From Flavobacteriaceae bacterium (GTDB taxonomy: Bacteria > Bacteroidota > Bacteroidia > Flavobacteriales > Flavobacteriaceae): DNA of 64,000 nt. A model generated the notes under the pieces. It was not told the origin of the DNA and did not search any database. It worked only from the letters and a program-made list of their open reading frames with translations. The stretch covers positions 186,001 to 250,000 of the forward strand of contig JAGYJA010000007.1 in NCBI GenBank assembly GCA_018402385.1, read 5' to 3'. The number at the start of each line of letters is the position of its first letter. Position 1 is the stretch's first letter. The position numbers were made by a program, and so were the translations under genes. Positions 8,458 to 18,720 of the stretch are shown here, one piece after another.

Positions 8458-9210
8458 TTATTGATTTATAGATTGTATATAAGGTAAATAGGTTCTTAAA
8501 TAGTTGCGTAACATTGCTGTTACTCCATCACCTGTTATTGTTGAACCAGCTATGGCGTCAACTTTGTTGTCTTGTTTTCTGTTATTAGCGGGGTCATTGT
8601 TTCCCTTTGCTACAGTAATTCCGGCAAAGTCACCTTCATCGTCAAAGATATGTTCGCCTGAAAATTTATCCATAAAGAAACGTTCTTTAATGTTTGCACC
8701 CAGTCCTGGTGTCTCTGCTTTATGATCAAAGTAAACACCTTTCACAACTAAATCCTCACCAATGGCTACAAATCCCCAGATGGCATCCCAAAGTCCTTTA
8801 CCCAGCACAGGAACTATGTAAAATTTTTCCCCATCTTTCTCCCCTATAAAAAGAGGTAATCTTTTCTTGTATTCAGGATTTCTGGTTAAGGCTTCTTCTC
8901 TGGCCAAATCAATTAGATAAGCTTCATCATCTTCAATCATTTCTCCACCTTGAATGTAATATTGATTTGAAATGTATGAATCAAAAACTTCTCCCACTTT
9001 ATCAGTTGCTATGAATTGCACATCATTATCCCCTTCATTGTTATGAATTCCCATCGCATAGAGAATGTTTTGTTGTTTTTCAAAACGTTGGTTTTCAACA
9101 ATTCTTGGCTTTAATGTAGATGCAAGGAAAGCAAGTAATGAACCAACTACAATGACCATTACGATGGCAAAAAAGAGGGTATATAAATTATTATCTGTTT
9201 TCTTAGCCAT
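8458..9210 (-). CDS. nqrC: Na+-translocating NADH:quinone reductase subunit C
   Basis: A 250-residue subunit with one N-terminal helix (about 10-31) and a large periplasmic domain carrying covalently bound FMN. The flavinylation-type motif lies near residues 218-226 (DAIAGSTIT), with Thr224 the likely attachment residue. Other family features are GKGLWDAIWGFVA and DHKAETPGLGANI. The FMN should be attached by ApbE, encoded at the end of the same operon. It is separated from nqrB by two bases. Confidence 0.96.
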   Translation of the reverse strand: MAKKTDNNLYTLFFAIVMVIVVGSLLAFLASTLKPRIVENQRFEKQQNILYAMGIHNNEGDNDVQFIATDKVGEVFDSYISNQYYIQGGEMIEDDEAYLIDLAREEALTRNPEYKKRLPLFIGEKDGEKFYIVPVLGKGLWDAIWGFVAIGEDLVVKGVYFDHKAETPGLGANIKERFFMDKFSGEHIFDDEGDFAGITVAKGNNDPANNRKQDNKVDAIAGSTITGDGVTAMLRNYLRTYLPYIQSINQ

Positions 9211-9212
9211 GA

Positions 9213-10436
9213 TTAAGCAGTTTTTACTTTTAAACGTTTCATTCTTCTTTTGATATTTCCTCTGATGACGTAATGGTCAATGGTGGGTGCAAAAACATTC
9301 ATTAAGAGAATTGCAAGAAATACTCCTTCAGGATATGCAGGGTTGAATACTCGAATCATTACAGAAATAAATCCTATAAAAAATCCATATATCCATTTAC
9401 CCTTATTGGTTTGTGAACCTGTAACAGGGTCTGTTGCCATATAGACAATACCAAAGGCCAGTCCACCAATAATCAAGTGTTCCCAGAAAGCAACACTCAT
9501 CAATCCATAAAAACTGCTCCCTTCTTTTATAACACCGGCATCAACAACCCAATTAAAGATGAGTCCCATAACAAGGGCTCCCACTATGGAGCTGACAATA
9601 ATACGCCAACTAGCTACCTTAGTGTAAAGAAGAAATATACCTCCCAAAATGATTAGTAGTGTAGAAGTTTCACCTATAGAACCGGGTATAAACCCATAAA
9701 ACATATCCCATAGGCTATAAACGACTTCATTATTTTGTGCATAGCTTCCCAAAATAGTTTCACCAGAAATGGCGCTTACGTCTGTTGCTCCGGCAGCAAT
9801 TTGAGCATCACGCTCAACAGCACCATGAACCCAAACCTTATCCCCACTCATCCATGTAGGATAAGCAAAGAATAAAAATGCGCGTATTGTCAATGCAGGG
9901 TTAAGAATATTCATTCCGGTTCCTCCAAAGACTTCTTTTCCAATGACTACACCAAAAGCAACTGCTACAGCAAGCATCCAAAGTGGCGTATCAACTGGTA
10001 TAATAAGTGGCACTAGCATACCGGTCACCAAATAACCTTCTTCAACCTCGTGTCCTTTGATGGTTGCAAATAAAAATTCAATTGCCAATCCAACACCATA
10101 AGAGACTACAACCAATGGTAATACGGTCCAGGCTCCCAATACAAAATTTTCCCAGTTGATAAAGTGTTCAAATAGAGAAAAAGTTTCAGGAAAACCGTTA
10201 ATGGCAGAATAATGTTGATAACCGGCATTAAATATTCCAAAAATCAAACAAGGAACCAAAGCCATGATTACAGTATTCATGGTGCGCTTTAAATCATCTG
10301 CGGCTCTAACATGACTTCCGGAGTGGGTGGTCTCATTTGGTAAATACAAAAATGTATGAAGTGCATTGAATGATGCACGCATTTTAGTGTCTTTGTATTT
10401 TAATTTTAATTCGTGTAATTTATTTTTTAAACTCAT
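9213..10436 (-). CDS. nqrB: Na+-translocating NADH:quinone reductase subunit B
   Basis: The 407-residue main membrane subunit, with about ten hydrophobic helices. It binds riboflavin and a covalent FMN and takes part in quinone reduction and Na+ translocation. The flavinylation motif is ISGETI, with Thr227 the predicted FMN-linked residue. Conserved stretches include GGTGMNILNPALTIRAFLFF and DPVTGSQTNKGKW. The start MSLKNKLHELK lies three bases after the nqrA stop, consistent with translational coupling. Confidence 0.97.
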   Translation of the reverse strand: MSLKNKLHELKLKYKDTKMRASFNALHTFLYLPNETTHSGSHVRAADDLKRTMNTVIMALVPCLIFGIFNAGYQHYSAINGFPETFSLFEHFINWENFVLGAWTVLPLVVVSYGVGLAIEFLFATIKGHEVEEGYLVTGMLVPLIIPVDTPLWMLAVAVAFGVVIGKEVFGGTGMNILNPALTIRAFLFFAYPTWMSGDKVWVHGAVERDAQIAAGATDVSAISGETILGSYAQNNEVVYSLWDMFYGFIPGSIGETSTLLIILGGIFLLYTKVASWRIIVSSIVGALVMGLIFNWVVDAGVIKEGSSFYGLMSVAFWEHLIIGGLAFGIVYMATDPVTGSQTNKGKWIYGFFIGFISVMIRVFNPAYPEGVFLAILLMNVFAPTIDHYVIRGNIKRRMKRLKVKTA

Positions 10437-10439
10437 AGC

Positions 10440-11792
10440 TTAACCAATTTCTTTGTACATAAGATCCAATCCTTTTCTAATAATCTCTTGATGTGGTTGT
10501 TTTGAAATACACACAAATTCAGTGAGTGCAAAATCTTCAGGTGCTACTTCATACATTCCAATTTCCTCCATCACATCCAGATCCTCAACCATACATGCTT
10601 TTAAAGTTTGCATGGGGTAAATATCAAGTGGAAAAACCTGCTCATACAAACCGGTTTGAACAAAAGCTCTGTGTTCACCATTTGTATTTGTGTTCAAAAC
10701 ATATTTTTTTTTGGGTGTCAACCATGAAAATGTCAATGCTCTCGTAATAGAAATTTTATTGAAAATTGGTTTGTTCCATCCAAAAAATTCATAATCATCA
10801 CCTTCCGGTATAACAGAAATGGTATTGTCATAATATCCTAAATGTCCATCTGCTTCCACTTTTTTACCGGTTAAGACACCTCCACTAATAATTCGCACAT
10901 GGTCTTCATTCAAACCAGAATCATAAACCATCGTTGAGACTTCTGCACATGCTTTTGTGCGGTAGTATTTTGGATTTTTCAATGATGAACCGGAAAGTGC
11001 AACAATGCGCTCTGCATTAAATTTTCCTGTCAATAAAAGTTCTCCTATAATTACCAAGTCTTGTGGCGTAATTGTCCAAACAAGCTCTCCCTTGTTGATA
11101 GGATCGATTTTATTAATGAGTGTTCCCACATTTCCTGAAGGATGTGGCCCGGAAATTTTATGAATGGTAATATTTTGCAAGTTTAAAAACTGGGAAGTAC
11201 TGTTTTTACCAATACCCACGTGAACCTGGCCATCTGTGAGTTTTGAGAGGGCAGAAACTGCAGCCAGAAGTTCTCTTTCTTTTCCGTTTAGTGTGAAATC
11301 ATAATCTGCTACTAAAGGGGCAGTAGCGTGAGCAGAGACAAAAATTGCTTTTGGGGTTTTGTCAGGGTTTGCAATCACATCATATGGACGTTGCTTGATA
11401 AAAGGCCAACAACCAGATTCCAACAAGTGAGTTTTAATTGCCTCAGAAGAAGCCGTAGCTACATCAAGTTTACCAAAGTCACGAAAATTGTCTTCTACAT
11501 CTGCTGTAATTACTATTTGAGTAATGACTCTTTTAGCACCTCTTTTAATCTCGGTTAAAGTTCCACTCACAGGTGAAACAAACCGAATAGCTTCATTCTC
11601 ACGATGATAAAAAAGATCGTCACCGGCTTTAAGGGTTGCGCCTTCTTTTACCACAATTTTTGGAGTAATTAAATGAAAATCTGATGGTCTAATAACGAAA
11701 GTGCGGGACCTTGGAGCATTTGTTAGTGCTTTTTCTGACTCACCAACAAGTCGAATGTCAAGCCCCTTTTTGATTCTAATGTCTTTTGACAT
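10440..11792 (-). CDS. nqrA: Na+-translocating NADH:quinone reductase subunit A
   Basis: The 450-residue cytoplasmic subunit of NQR, first gene of an operon that continues through nqrB-F, the small NQR-linked gene and apbE. It has no membrane helix, as expected. Family landmarks are the N-terminal IRIKKGLDIRLVGE, a biotinyl-lipoyl-like segment (FVSPVSGTLTEIKRG) and SGPHPSGNVGTLI. Two -7-type boxes lie about 65-80 bases upstream on the minus strand. The complex couples NADH oxidation to Na+ export, which fits a marine organism. Confidence 0.97.
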   Translation of the reverse strand: MSKDIRIKKGLDIRLVGESEKALTNAPRSRTFVIRPSDFHLITPKIVVKEGATLKAGDDLFYHRENEAIRFVSPVSGTLTEIKRGAKRVITQIVITADVEDNFRDFGKLDVATASSEAIKTHLLESGCWPFIKQRPYDVIANPDKTPKAIFVSAHATAPLVADYDFTLNGKERELLAAVSALSKLTDGQVHVGIGKNSTSQFLNLQNITIHKISGPHPSGNVGTLINKIDPINKGELVWTITPQDLVIIGELLLTGKFNAERIVALSGSSLKNPKYYRTKACAEVSTMVYDSGLNEDHVRIISGGVLTGKKVEADGHLGYYDNTISVIPEGDDYEFFGWNKPIFNKISITRALTFSWLTPKKKYVLNTNTNGEHRAFVQTGLYEQVFPLDIYPMQTLKACMVEDLDVMEEIGMYEVAPEDFALTEFVCISKQPHQEIIRKGLDLMYKEIG

Positions 11793-11856
11793 AGGATTTC
11801 AGTGTTTAGTTTTCTGTATATTTATTAAATTGATATAATACCAATTAAAAAGAGTG

Positions 11857-11872
11857 CAAATTTACAAATTTA
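11857..11872 (-). promoter_or_regulatory. Tandem -7 boxes for the nqr operon
   Basis: On the minus strand, TAAATTTG occurs twice back to back (11872-11865 and 11864-11857). Both fit the Bacteroidota -7 consensus TAnnTTTG and lie 65-80 bases upstream of the nqrA ATG. I see no clear -33 TTG element. Confidence 0.45.
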
Positions 11873-12015
11873 AGGACGTATTTCTAAGACTAAAAATAAC
11901 TAAATTCACTATTTATAATTAGTCTAAATAATAAATGTTTACATTTAAAAAACAAGACCCTAAGTTCAAAAATTGTTTATATTTACCAATGTTTAAAATC
12001 AAAAAGCAGGTGCAG

Positions 12016-13266
12016 ATGAAACTATTTATATCTTTATTTTTCTTGTTGTTTACTTTTTTTTCTTTTGGTCAAGTTAAAGAGACTCCTTCTCCTTATCATA
12101 TAAAAACAATTGCTTTCAAAGGTAAAACTCCACAGGCCCAACTTCCCATTTTAAAGCTTGGAGAAGGTTTTGAGTTAAGTTTTGATGATATTATTGGTGA
12201 TGAACGTGATTATTACTACACCATTGATCATTATAATTTTGACTGGACACCTTCAAACCTTGCTAAGGGTGAATATCTCAATGGTTTTGATGATGTGCGC
12301 ATCGATTTTTATGAAAACTCTTTTAACACTTTGCAAATGTATTCTCATTATGTATTGAATATTCCAAACAGGGATACAAGAAGTATCACAAAAAGTGGAA
12401 ATTATCTCGTTAGTATTTTTGATGATCGTGGAAATCTACAATTTTCAAGAAAATTTATGGTCTATGAGGATGTTGCGAATGTGGGTGTAGAAATCAAACG
12501 AACAAGAAATCTCAATTTTATTAACACAAAACAAGTTGTTCATTTTACGATTAATTCTCAAAGCTCGCCATTAATTAATCCAAATCAAAATGTTAAAACC
12601 CTGTTACTTCAGAATAGTAGTTTAAATTTTGCTATTTCAGATTTAAAACCGCAATACACTCTAGGCAATGAGCTTGTTTATCGTTATGATTTGGAGGCCT
12701 CATTCTGGGGTGGTAATGAGTTTTTTAACTTTGACAATAGTGATGTGAGAGGAGCAACTGTAAACATAAGAAGGGTTGAAATGGAAGATACTTTTATCAA
12801 TTATTTATATACTAATATCTCCAGAAAAGATAGACCTTATACCTACAATCCAGACATCAATGGTAATTTTGTTGTTCGCAATATCAGAGGTCAGAAATCA
12901 AGTATTGATGCCGAGTATGTCTGGGTGCACTTTGCACTTCAGTATTATGAGGACCTCAATGATGGTGAAGAGATTCATATTTATGGAAACTTCAACAATT
13001 ACACTCTTGACGACTCTACCCGATTGACTTATGACTCTAATAATGATGTTTACAGACTTAAACATTTATTTAAGCAAGGTTTTTACAACTATAAATATGT
13101 TATTAAGGATAGAGATGGCAACATCAATCAAGGTGCAATAAGCGGCAACTTTGATGAAACTGAAAATGATTATACTGTTGTGGTTTATTACAGAGATTTG
13201 GGAGGCAGGTTTGACAGAATCATAGGTGTGGGTTCAAACAATTCTGAAAATATCACAAACCACTAA
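12016..13266 (+). CDS. Type IX secretion system plug protein (DUF5103)
   Basis: A 416-residue exported protein. I chose the ATG at 12016 because it gives a typical signal peptide, MKLFISLFFLLFTFFSFGQ, with an AGG just upstream; an in-frame ATG lies at 11989 but adds a charged leader. The rest matches the DUF5103 family (YYYTIDHYNFDWTPS, GEYLNGFDDVRI). The Flavobacterium johnsoniae member is the plug that closes the SprA translocon when no substrate is present. Its presence fits the several T9SS cargo proteins in this window. It is divergent from nqrA. Confidence 0.88.
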   Translation: MKLFISLFFLLFTFFSFGQVKETPSPYHIKTIAFKGKTPQAQLPILKLGEGFELSFDDIIGDERDYYYTIDHYNFDWTPSNLAKGEYLNGFDDVRIDFYENSFNTLQMYSHYVLNIPNRDTRSITKSGNYLVSIFDDRGNLQFSRKFMVYEDVANVGVEIKRTRNLNFINTKQVVHFTINSQSSPLINPNQNVKTLLLQNSSLNFAISDLKPQYTLGNELVYRYDLEASFWGGNEFFNFDNSDVRGATVNIRRVEMEDTFINYLYTNISRKDRPYTYNPDINGNFVVRNIRGQKSSIDAEYVWVHFALQYYEDLNDGEEIHIYGNFNNYTLDDSTRLTYDSNNDVYRLKHLFKQGFYNYKYVIKDRDGNINQGAISGNFDETENDYTVVVYYRDLGGRFDRIIGVGSNNSENITNH

Positions 13267-13310
13267 AATCCCTTGCTATTGATAAGTTAAAAATATAGTC
13301 ATAAAAAAAC

Positions 13311-14465
13311 ATGCCGGATAAATTTTCTGTTTTTTTAGCAACACTTCTTCCTTCAAAAGAAAAAAACCAAAATTCTCTTCAATTCAGAGGTGAAAAATGT
13401 CTCAATTGTGAGCACCCACTTGATAAGAGTGATCACTTTTGTCCTCAATGTTCCCAGCTCAATTCTACAAAAAAATTACATTTTAAAGAATTGATTAGTG
13501 AATTTTTTGGCAACATTTTTTCTTATGATAGCAGGCTCATGCTAACGATGAGAGTATTGTTATTTAGACCAGGAACGATTTCTAAAGATTACATAGCAGG
13601 CAAGAGGATGCGATATGCCAATCCGTTTCGGTTTTATTTGAGTGTAAGTATTGTGTTTTTTTTAATTAATGGTGCACTCAACAAGATAAATGAATACAGC
13701 AATAATTCTTTTGAAAAGTTTAATGAAAGTGAAAAACCTAAAAATATAAAAACATCAAATGACCCGGAAACGGCTAGTGTTCTTGATGAGGTCTTTAAAA
13801 CAAATTCCTTTTCTGTATCAGACAGTTTAAATACTAATTCCTCAACTCTAAATTATTACAATAAAGATACTGTTGTTTATTATTCTGAAGTTCAGTTAGA
13901 CACTATGTATCGGGGTCAAAGATTTTATCAAAAGGTTAGTATTTACAATGATTTTTATAAAAAGAATAAAGCGGTAAAACCACAACAAGCATTGGATGAA
14001 ATTGGTCATGAGAAATCAACTTTCAATTTATGGCTTTATAAAAAAGTAATTGATTTTGACTTTTTTATAACGAACCCCAACTTTGCTAATGATTTTTTTA
14101 TGTCGAGACTTCCCATAGTTATATTTCTCTTTTTACCCATTTTTGCACTTTTCATTAAGCTTTTGTACATAAGAAAAAACAGGTTTACCTATATGGAGCA
14201 TTTGATATTTACATTTCACGTGCAAAGTTTATTTTTTGTACTTTTCATTTTTTCTGTAGTTTTTGATTTTGTTTTTTCAACTGATTTGTTTTCAAACATT
14301 GCACTTTTATTATTTATTTTTTATTTATACAAGGCTATGAGACGCTTTTATGGACAGGGCAGGTTTAAAACATTCGTTAAATTTATGATTTTAAACACTT
14401 TATTTATTACCTTAGCTACCTTTGCCGGAGTGGGCTATGCGCTCATTTCATTTTCAGTTTATTAA
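13311..14465 (+). CDS. DUF3667 membrane protein with N-terminal zinc ribbon
   Basis: A 384-residue protein. The N-terminus carries a four-cysteine zinc ribbon (Cys 30, 33, 44, 47: CLNCEHPL and FCPQC), followed by the DUF3667 block (RPGTISKDYIAGKRMRYANP) and about five membrane helices, one near 105-120 and four in the last ~120 residues. The loop between them is polar and long. DUF3667 proteins are common in Bacteroidota; their function is unknown. It sits 44 bases after the plug gene and 3 bases ahead of apaG. Confidence 0.85.
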   Translation: MPDKFSVFLATLLPSKEKNQNSLQFRGEKCLNCEHPLDKSDHFCPQCSQLNSTKKLHFKELISEFFGNIFSYDSRLMLTMRVLLFRPGTISKDYIAGKRMRYANPFRFYLSVSIVFFLINGALNKINEYSNNSFEKFNESEKPKNIKTSNDPETASVLDEVFKTNSFSVSDSLNTNSSTLNYYNKDTVVYYSEVQLDTMYRGQRFYQKVSIYNDFYKKNKAVKPQQALDEIGHEKSTFNLWLYKKVIDFDFFITNPNFANDFFMSRLPIVIFLFLPIFALFIKLLYIRKNRFTYMEHLIFTFHVQSLFFVLFIFSVVFDFVFSTDLFSNIALLLFIFYLYKAMRRFYGQGRFKTFVKFMILNTLFITLATFAGVGYALISFSVY

Positions 14466-14468
14466 TTT

Positions 14469-14855
14469 ATGGTACAACAAGTTACAAAAGGAATAAAAAT
14501 TTCTGTGGAAACCCACTTTGAAGGTACATTTTATAAAAACCAAAAAATGTACTATGCCTTTAGATACCAAATAACCATTGAAAATCAAAGCAAAGATCTT
14601 GTCCAACTCACTTCAAGATATTGGAAAATAAAAGATTCATTAAACTCTAATGAAATAGTTACAGGTGAAGGTGTTGTTGGCAAAAAACCTGTCATTAAAC
14701 CCGGTGATTCTTATACATACAACTCTGGTTGTTTATTACTTTCTCCATTTGGTTCTATGAAAGGTTTTTACAATATGATAAATTTCACGTCCACTCGCAA
14801 GTTTAAGGTAAAAGTCCCCTCATTTAGATTGAGTGCTCTATTTGCAATGAATTAG
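14469..14855 (+). CDS. apaG: ApaG-family protein
   Basis: A 128-residue protein that is one FN3-like ApaG domain, with family landmarks AFRYQITIENQS, LTSRYWKI, VVGKKPVIKPGD and YTYNSGC. ApaG has been linked to Co2+/Mg2+ efflux phenotypes, but its biochemical role is not firmly set; similar domains occur in F-box proteins and polymerase partners. It starts three bases after the DUF3667 gene, suggesting one transcript, and is convergent with the next gene, whose end is one base away. Confidence 0.9.
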   Translation: MVQQVTKGIKISVETHFEGTFYKNQKMYYAFRYQITIENQSKDLVQLTSRYWKIKDSLNSNEIVTGEGVVGKKPVIKPGDSYTYNSGCLLLSPFGSMKGFYNMINFTSTRKFKVKVPSFRLSALFAMN

Positions 14856-14856
14856 T

Positions 14857-15558
14857 TTAACTAACGATTTTATTAATTGCTCCAGTCTTTAAATCTTTAT
14901 AAATCATCCTAACTTGTCCATTATTCTTTTCTATTTGAGAAATGCTAACGGTTTTAATAAAGCCTCTGTCCATTTGTAAATCTATTTCTCTATCTCCAAT
15001 ACCAGCTTTATGATGAAATTCCCATAAATTTTCAGCATCAGCAGGATTCTTTTTTAAAAAATTTTGAAGCCAATCTTTCCGAAGCACCTCCATCTCTTCT
15101 GAATATAAAGGCGATGAGCTCCAAATATGATTTGACAAACAAAGTTCCTGAAAGTGAATTTTAAGTTCATCCCATACCAATTGATACAATTTCAAACCAA
15201 AATGCCAATCCACTAAAATGATGGTAAAAGGTTCAATGCCCACAAAGTCAAAATCTTTAATTTCTTGAATAGCATCTTCTGCAACAAGCAGTTTTTTAAC
15301 CACAACTCCCCTGCTCATTTTGTAAATTGATTTTCTTTTGTGAGGCATAAATGCTCCGTTTAACAAATTTATGAGCCGGTTTTTTTCGCTTAAGCCAATC
15401 CAGGTTCCTCCTGCAACTTTGTCTTTAGGGTATATCAACTTTACATTATCCTCTGTATATTCTTGCGGACTTAAAGTACTCCTTTCAGGCAATTCATCTC
15501 TGTTTGAAGTGAGTATAAAATCATCTTTTCCTTTTGCAATAAATGTTACTGTACACAT
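14857..15558 (-). CDS. NRDE (TANGO2-like) family protein
   Basis: A 233-residue protein. The N-terminus MCTVTFIAKGKDDFILTSNRDE has the invariant Cys2 and the Asn-Arg-Asp-Glu motif that name the family, followed by GGTWIGLSEKNRLINLLNG. The fold is related to Ntn-hydrolases, so Cys2 may be catalytic once Met1 is removed, but the bacterial substrate is not known. It has no signal peptide. It lies alone on the minus strand between apaG and pruA. Confidence 0.85.
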   Translation of the reverse strand: MCTVTFIAKGKDDFILTSNRDELPERSTLSPQEYTEDNVKLIYPKDKVAGGTWIGLSEKNRLINLLNGAFMPHKRKSIYKMSRGVVVKKLLVAEDAIQEIKDFDFVGIEPFTIILVDWHFGLKLYQLVWDELKIHFQELCLSNHIWSSSPLYSEEMEVLRKDWLQNFLKKNPADAENLWEFHHKAGIGDREIDLQMDRGFIKTVSISQIEKNNGQVRMIYKDLKTGAINKIVS

Positions 15559-15688
15559 AGCTTTTAAGTCCTAAATTTGCGATACAACTTACAAAATTTC
15601 AGGAAAGAAGTAAAGCCAAATTTTAAAGAGACTCTTTAAAAATTTGTAACTTCGCAGTCAATTAAAATTTAAAGTAAAAACGAGAATT

Positions 15689-17317
15689 ATGGGAAAAGGA
15701 TTTTATAAAGTACCAATCGCTGTAAATGAGCCGGTAAAGAGCTATGCGCCGGGTTCCCCCGAAAGGGATGAGGTTTTAAGAACCTATAAATCAATGTACA
15801 ACAGTACTGTTGAAGTGCCTTTATATATCAATGGTAAGGAAATCCGCACGGGTAACACCGCCACAATGTCTCCTCCTCATGACCATAAGCATTCTTTAGG
15901 AACCTATCATAAAGCTGAAAAAAAGCACATTGAAGATGCCATTGCAACAGCTACTTGAAGCCAGAAAAAAATGGTCTAAAATGCCCTGGCAACAACGTGC
16001 AGGTATTTTCCTAAGAGCTGCAGAGTTAATTGCAGGTCCTTACCGGGCAAAAATTAATGCTGCAACAATGCTTGGACAATCCAAGAACATTTATCAAGCT
16101 GAAATTGATGCTGCTTGTGAACTGATAGACTTTTTGAGGTTCAACGTTCAGTATATGACTGAAATCTATGCAGAGCAGCCTGAGTCAACCTCAGGAGCCT
16201 GGAACCGCCTGGAATATCGTCCACTTGAAGGATTCATTTATGCTATTACACCATTCAATTTTACAGCAATTGCCGGTAATTTACCCGCAAGTGCAGCACT
16301 TATGGGGAATGTGGCTATATGGAAACCCAGTGATAGCCAAGTGTATTCTGCAAAAGTGATTATGGATATTTTTAAAGAAGCCGGCGTACCAGACGGAGTA
16401 ATTAATGTTGTAATGGGTGATCCTGTTATGATTACAGACACGATTTTAAACAGTCCTGATTTTTCAGGATTGCACTTTACCGGATCGACAGATGTATTTA
16501 AAATCCTTTGGAAACAAATAGGCAACAATATAAACAAATACAAAACCTATCCACGAATTGTGGGCGAAACAGGTGGTAAGGATTTTATTGTCGCTCACAA
16601 ATCTTCAGACCCCATTCAAATTGCAACTGCGATATCAAGAGGTGCTTTTGAATTTCAGGGGCAAAAATGTTCAGCGGCCTCCAGATGTTACATACCTAAG
16701 AATTTATGGCCTTCCGTAAAAGAACAGCTTGTAAAAGATGTAAAATCATTTAAAATGGGATCGCCTGAGGATATGGGTAATTTTATCACAGCAGTGATTC
16801 ACGAAGGTTCTTTTGACAAACTGGCGAGCTATATCGATCAGGCTAAAAAGATAGCAATGCAGAAATTGTTGTAGGTGGAAGTTATGATAAATCAATAGGG
16901 TATTTCATTGAACCTACTGTAATTTTAACTGAAGATCCAAAATACACAACAATGTGTACCGAGTTGTTTGGGCCTGTTGTAACTATCTATCTTTATGACG
17001 ATGACAAATGGGAAGAAACTCTTCACCTGGTTGATGGCACTTCTGAATATGCCCTTACAGGAGCTGTATTCAGTGAAGATCGATATGCGCTTGAAATTGC
17101 TGTTGACATCCTTGAAAACGCTGCCGGTAATTTCTATATCAATGACAAGCCCACAGGAGCGGTTGTGGGTCAGCAGCCATTTGGTGGTGCACGCGCTTCA
17201 GGAACAAATGACAAAGCAGGTTCTAAATTAAACTTGCTAAGATGGGTTTCCCCAAGAATGGTGAAAGAAACATTTGTAACACCGGTCGATTATCGTTACC
17301 CATTTTTGGGTGAGTAG
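15689..17317 (+). pseudogene. pruA: L-glutamate gamma-semialdehyde dehydrogenase, two frameshifts
   Basis: Three consecutive frames together encode a full 542-residue 1-pyrroline-5-carboxylate dehydrogenase, the second step of proline degradation to glutamate. The first break is one extra base near 15953 (IATA then LEARKKWSKM). The second is a lost A in the A5 run at 16845-16849 (YIDQAKK then DSNAEIVVGG). Catalytic parts are intact across the breaks: VGETGGKDF with the Glu, FQGQKCSAASR with the nucleophilic Cys, and QPFGGARASGTNDKAG. Apart from the two indels the frame is clean, so sequence error is more likely than decay. A TAAATTTG box lies upstream at 15572-15579. Confidence 0.9.
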
Positions 17318-17350
17318 TAGAAGTAGATATTAGACTTTAAAGATTAGATA

Positions 17351-17387
17351 AATAAAAAACGCCTTGTTTTACAAGGCGTTTTTTTAT
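17351..17387. terminator. Bidirectional intrinsic terminator
   Basis: The stem AACGCCTTG / CAAGGCGTT has a five-base loop (TTTTA), with A-rich sequence before and seven T after. It lies between convergent pruA and the Omp28-like lipoprotein gene and can serve both. Confidence 0.85.
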
Positions 17388-17404
17388 TATTTAAATTCTA
17401 AAAA

Positions 17405-18703
17405 CTATTCAAAATTTATACTTTGTCCGGCTCTCACGTGTTGGGCGTTTAAAGCGTTATTGTTTTCATCTACCACATAAACAGCAACACCAAAACGAGT
17501 GGGGTCATAGGTATTAGGTGATTCAGTTTCTGCAAATTCTGAAAGGTTTAAAGCTGTAAAGGTTCTGGAGTATGTTTCATAAGCAACTGTTGCAGGAATA
17601 GATTCTCCAAAAATGTTTGTTGTTAAAGATGCTTCTAAAACATCATCGTGTACAAAATCCGGAATTGGATTGCCCATTTGATAGTAAGGACTTCCCGGTG
17701 TATCTACATAATAATTAGTTTGCGGAAAAATCAAACCGTTCTGATAAACATAGGCAACCAACTTGTATGAAGATGGAATTGGGTTTTCAGATATTAATTT
17801 TACCTCCACATTAAGATTATCTCCATTCAAATTTGTGTTTATTGCAATGCTCAAATCAGTATCTTCACCGGCATGAGTCAGTGCTAAATCGATAGATTCT
17901 GTTCCATCTTCTGGAGTTGGAGCAGTGAGAGTTCTATTGATTTTAGCTGCGGGATAAGCACTAACATCAAAAGCATCTGCTAATTGACTTTCTCCTTCAA
18001 AAGCCATAATATCATTATTGTGTATGGCTACTATAACTACATCATCAGATTGTTCTTTAAGCAATCTTACTGCATTGGTAACTCTCACACACCAGCCACA
18101 CCAAGCCCCGGTATAGTCTTCATAGACTATCTTTCTTTTTGGAATGAACACCTCAAAAGTAGATTCTTCAGTTTGGCTCACACCATTATCATAAACAGCA
18201 TAAACTGAATATACTCCCGCCACATCAGTTATATAGGTAGCGCCTTCGATAAGATTGTTATCTACATAAAATTGAGCTTCTTCTGTGGCATCGGTTCCAT
18301 CAGGATTCAGAAGTTTGAATTCAACCGTTTGATTGCGTAAAGCTTTAGATTTGTTGATTACAAGAAATCGTTCAGTTACCACGTTAAATTCTAGTAAATT
18401 ACTACCATAGTCTTGATAAGTTGCTGAAAAAACATACTCCCCTCCTTCTGAAAATGAATAAGTACTACCCTCGATGGGTTCACCATTAACTGAAATGATG
18501 CTTTGAGAAGTATAATCCTCCCCATCGTCTCCTTCTACTGTAAACTCTAGAGTTTGATCAATCCCAATTGTTGATGTTTCAACATTAGCCTTGATGGTGA
18601 TTAAAGATAATGTATTTGCTCTGTTACCTAAGTAATCTGCACTACAGGCAATAATAAGTAATGAAAATAGTGCTAATAAAAATCCCTTAAATATAAATTT
18701 CAT
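17405..18703 (-). CDS. Omp28-related lipoprotein with thioredoxin-like domain
   Basis: A 432-residue lipoprotein with the acylated Cys at 20 (LLIIACSAD). Residues ~35-185 form two Ig-like beta segments. From about 190 a thioredoxin-like domain starts, with YTGAWCGWCVR giving a CxxC pair at Cys202 and Cys205, then an Omp28-type C-terminal beta region. Omp28 was named for a Porphyromonas gingivalis outer-membrane protein. The CxxC suggests redox activity or disulfide-based binding, which is inference. It is the last of three minus-strand genes and 17 bases behind the one before. A TlpA-like oxidoreductase is encoded divergently. Confidence 0.8.
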   Translation of the reverse strand: MKFIFKGFLLALFSLLIIACSADYLGNRANTLSLITIKANVETSTIGIDQTLEFTVEGDDGEDYTSQSIISVNGEPIEGSTYSFSEGGEYVFSATYQDYGSNLLEFNVVTERFLVINKSKALRNQTVEFKLLNPDGTDATEEAQFYVDNNLIEGATYITDVAGVYSVYAVYDNGVSQTEESTFEVFIPKRKIVYEDYTGAWCGWCVRVTNAVRLLKEQSDDVVIVAIHNNDIMAFEGESQLADAFDVSAYPAAKINRTLTAPTPEDGTESIDLALTHAGEDTDLSIAINTNLNGDNLNVEVKLISENPIPSSYKLVAYVYQNGLIFPQTNYYVDTPGSPYYQMGNPIPDFVHDDVLEASLTTNIFGESIPATVAYETYSRTFTALNLSEFAETESPNTYDPTRFGVAVYVVDENNNALNAQHVRAGQSINFE

Positions 18704-18720
18704 TTTTTTGAATTCTAAAT

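Noticed and set aside
15689-17317. pruA read as a true pseudogene or as three separate proteins
   Set aside because: All three frames are highly conserved and join with two one-base changes, one in a homopolymer, matching the error pattern elsewhere in the window.
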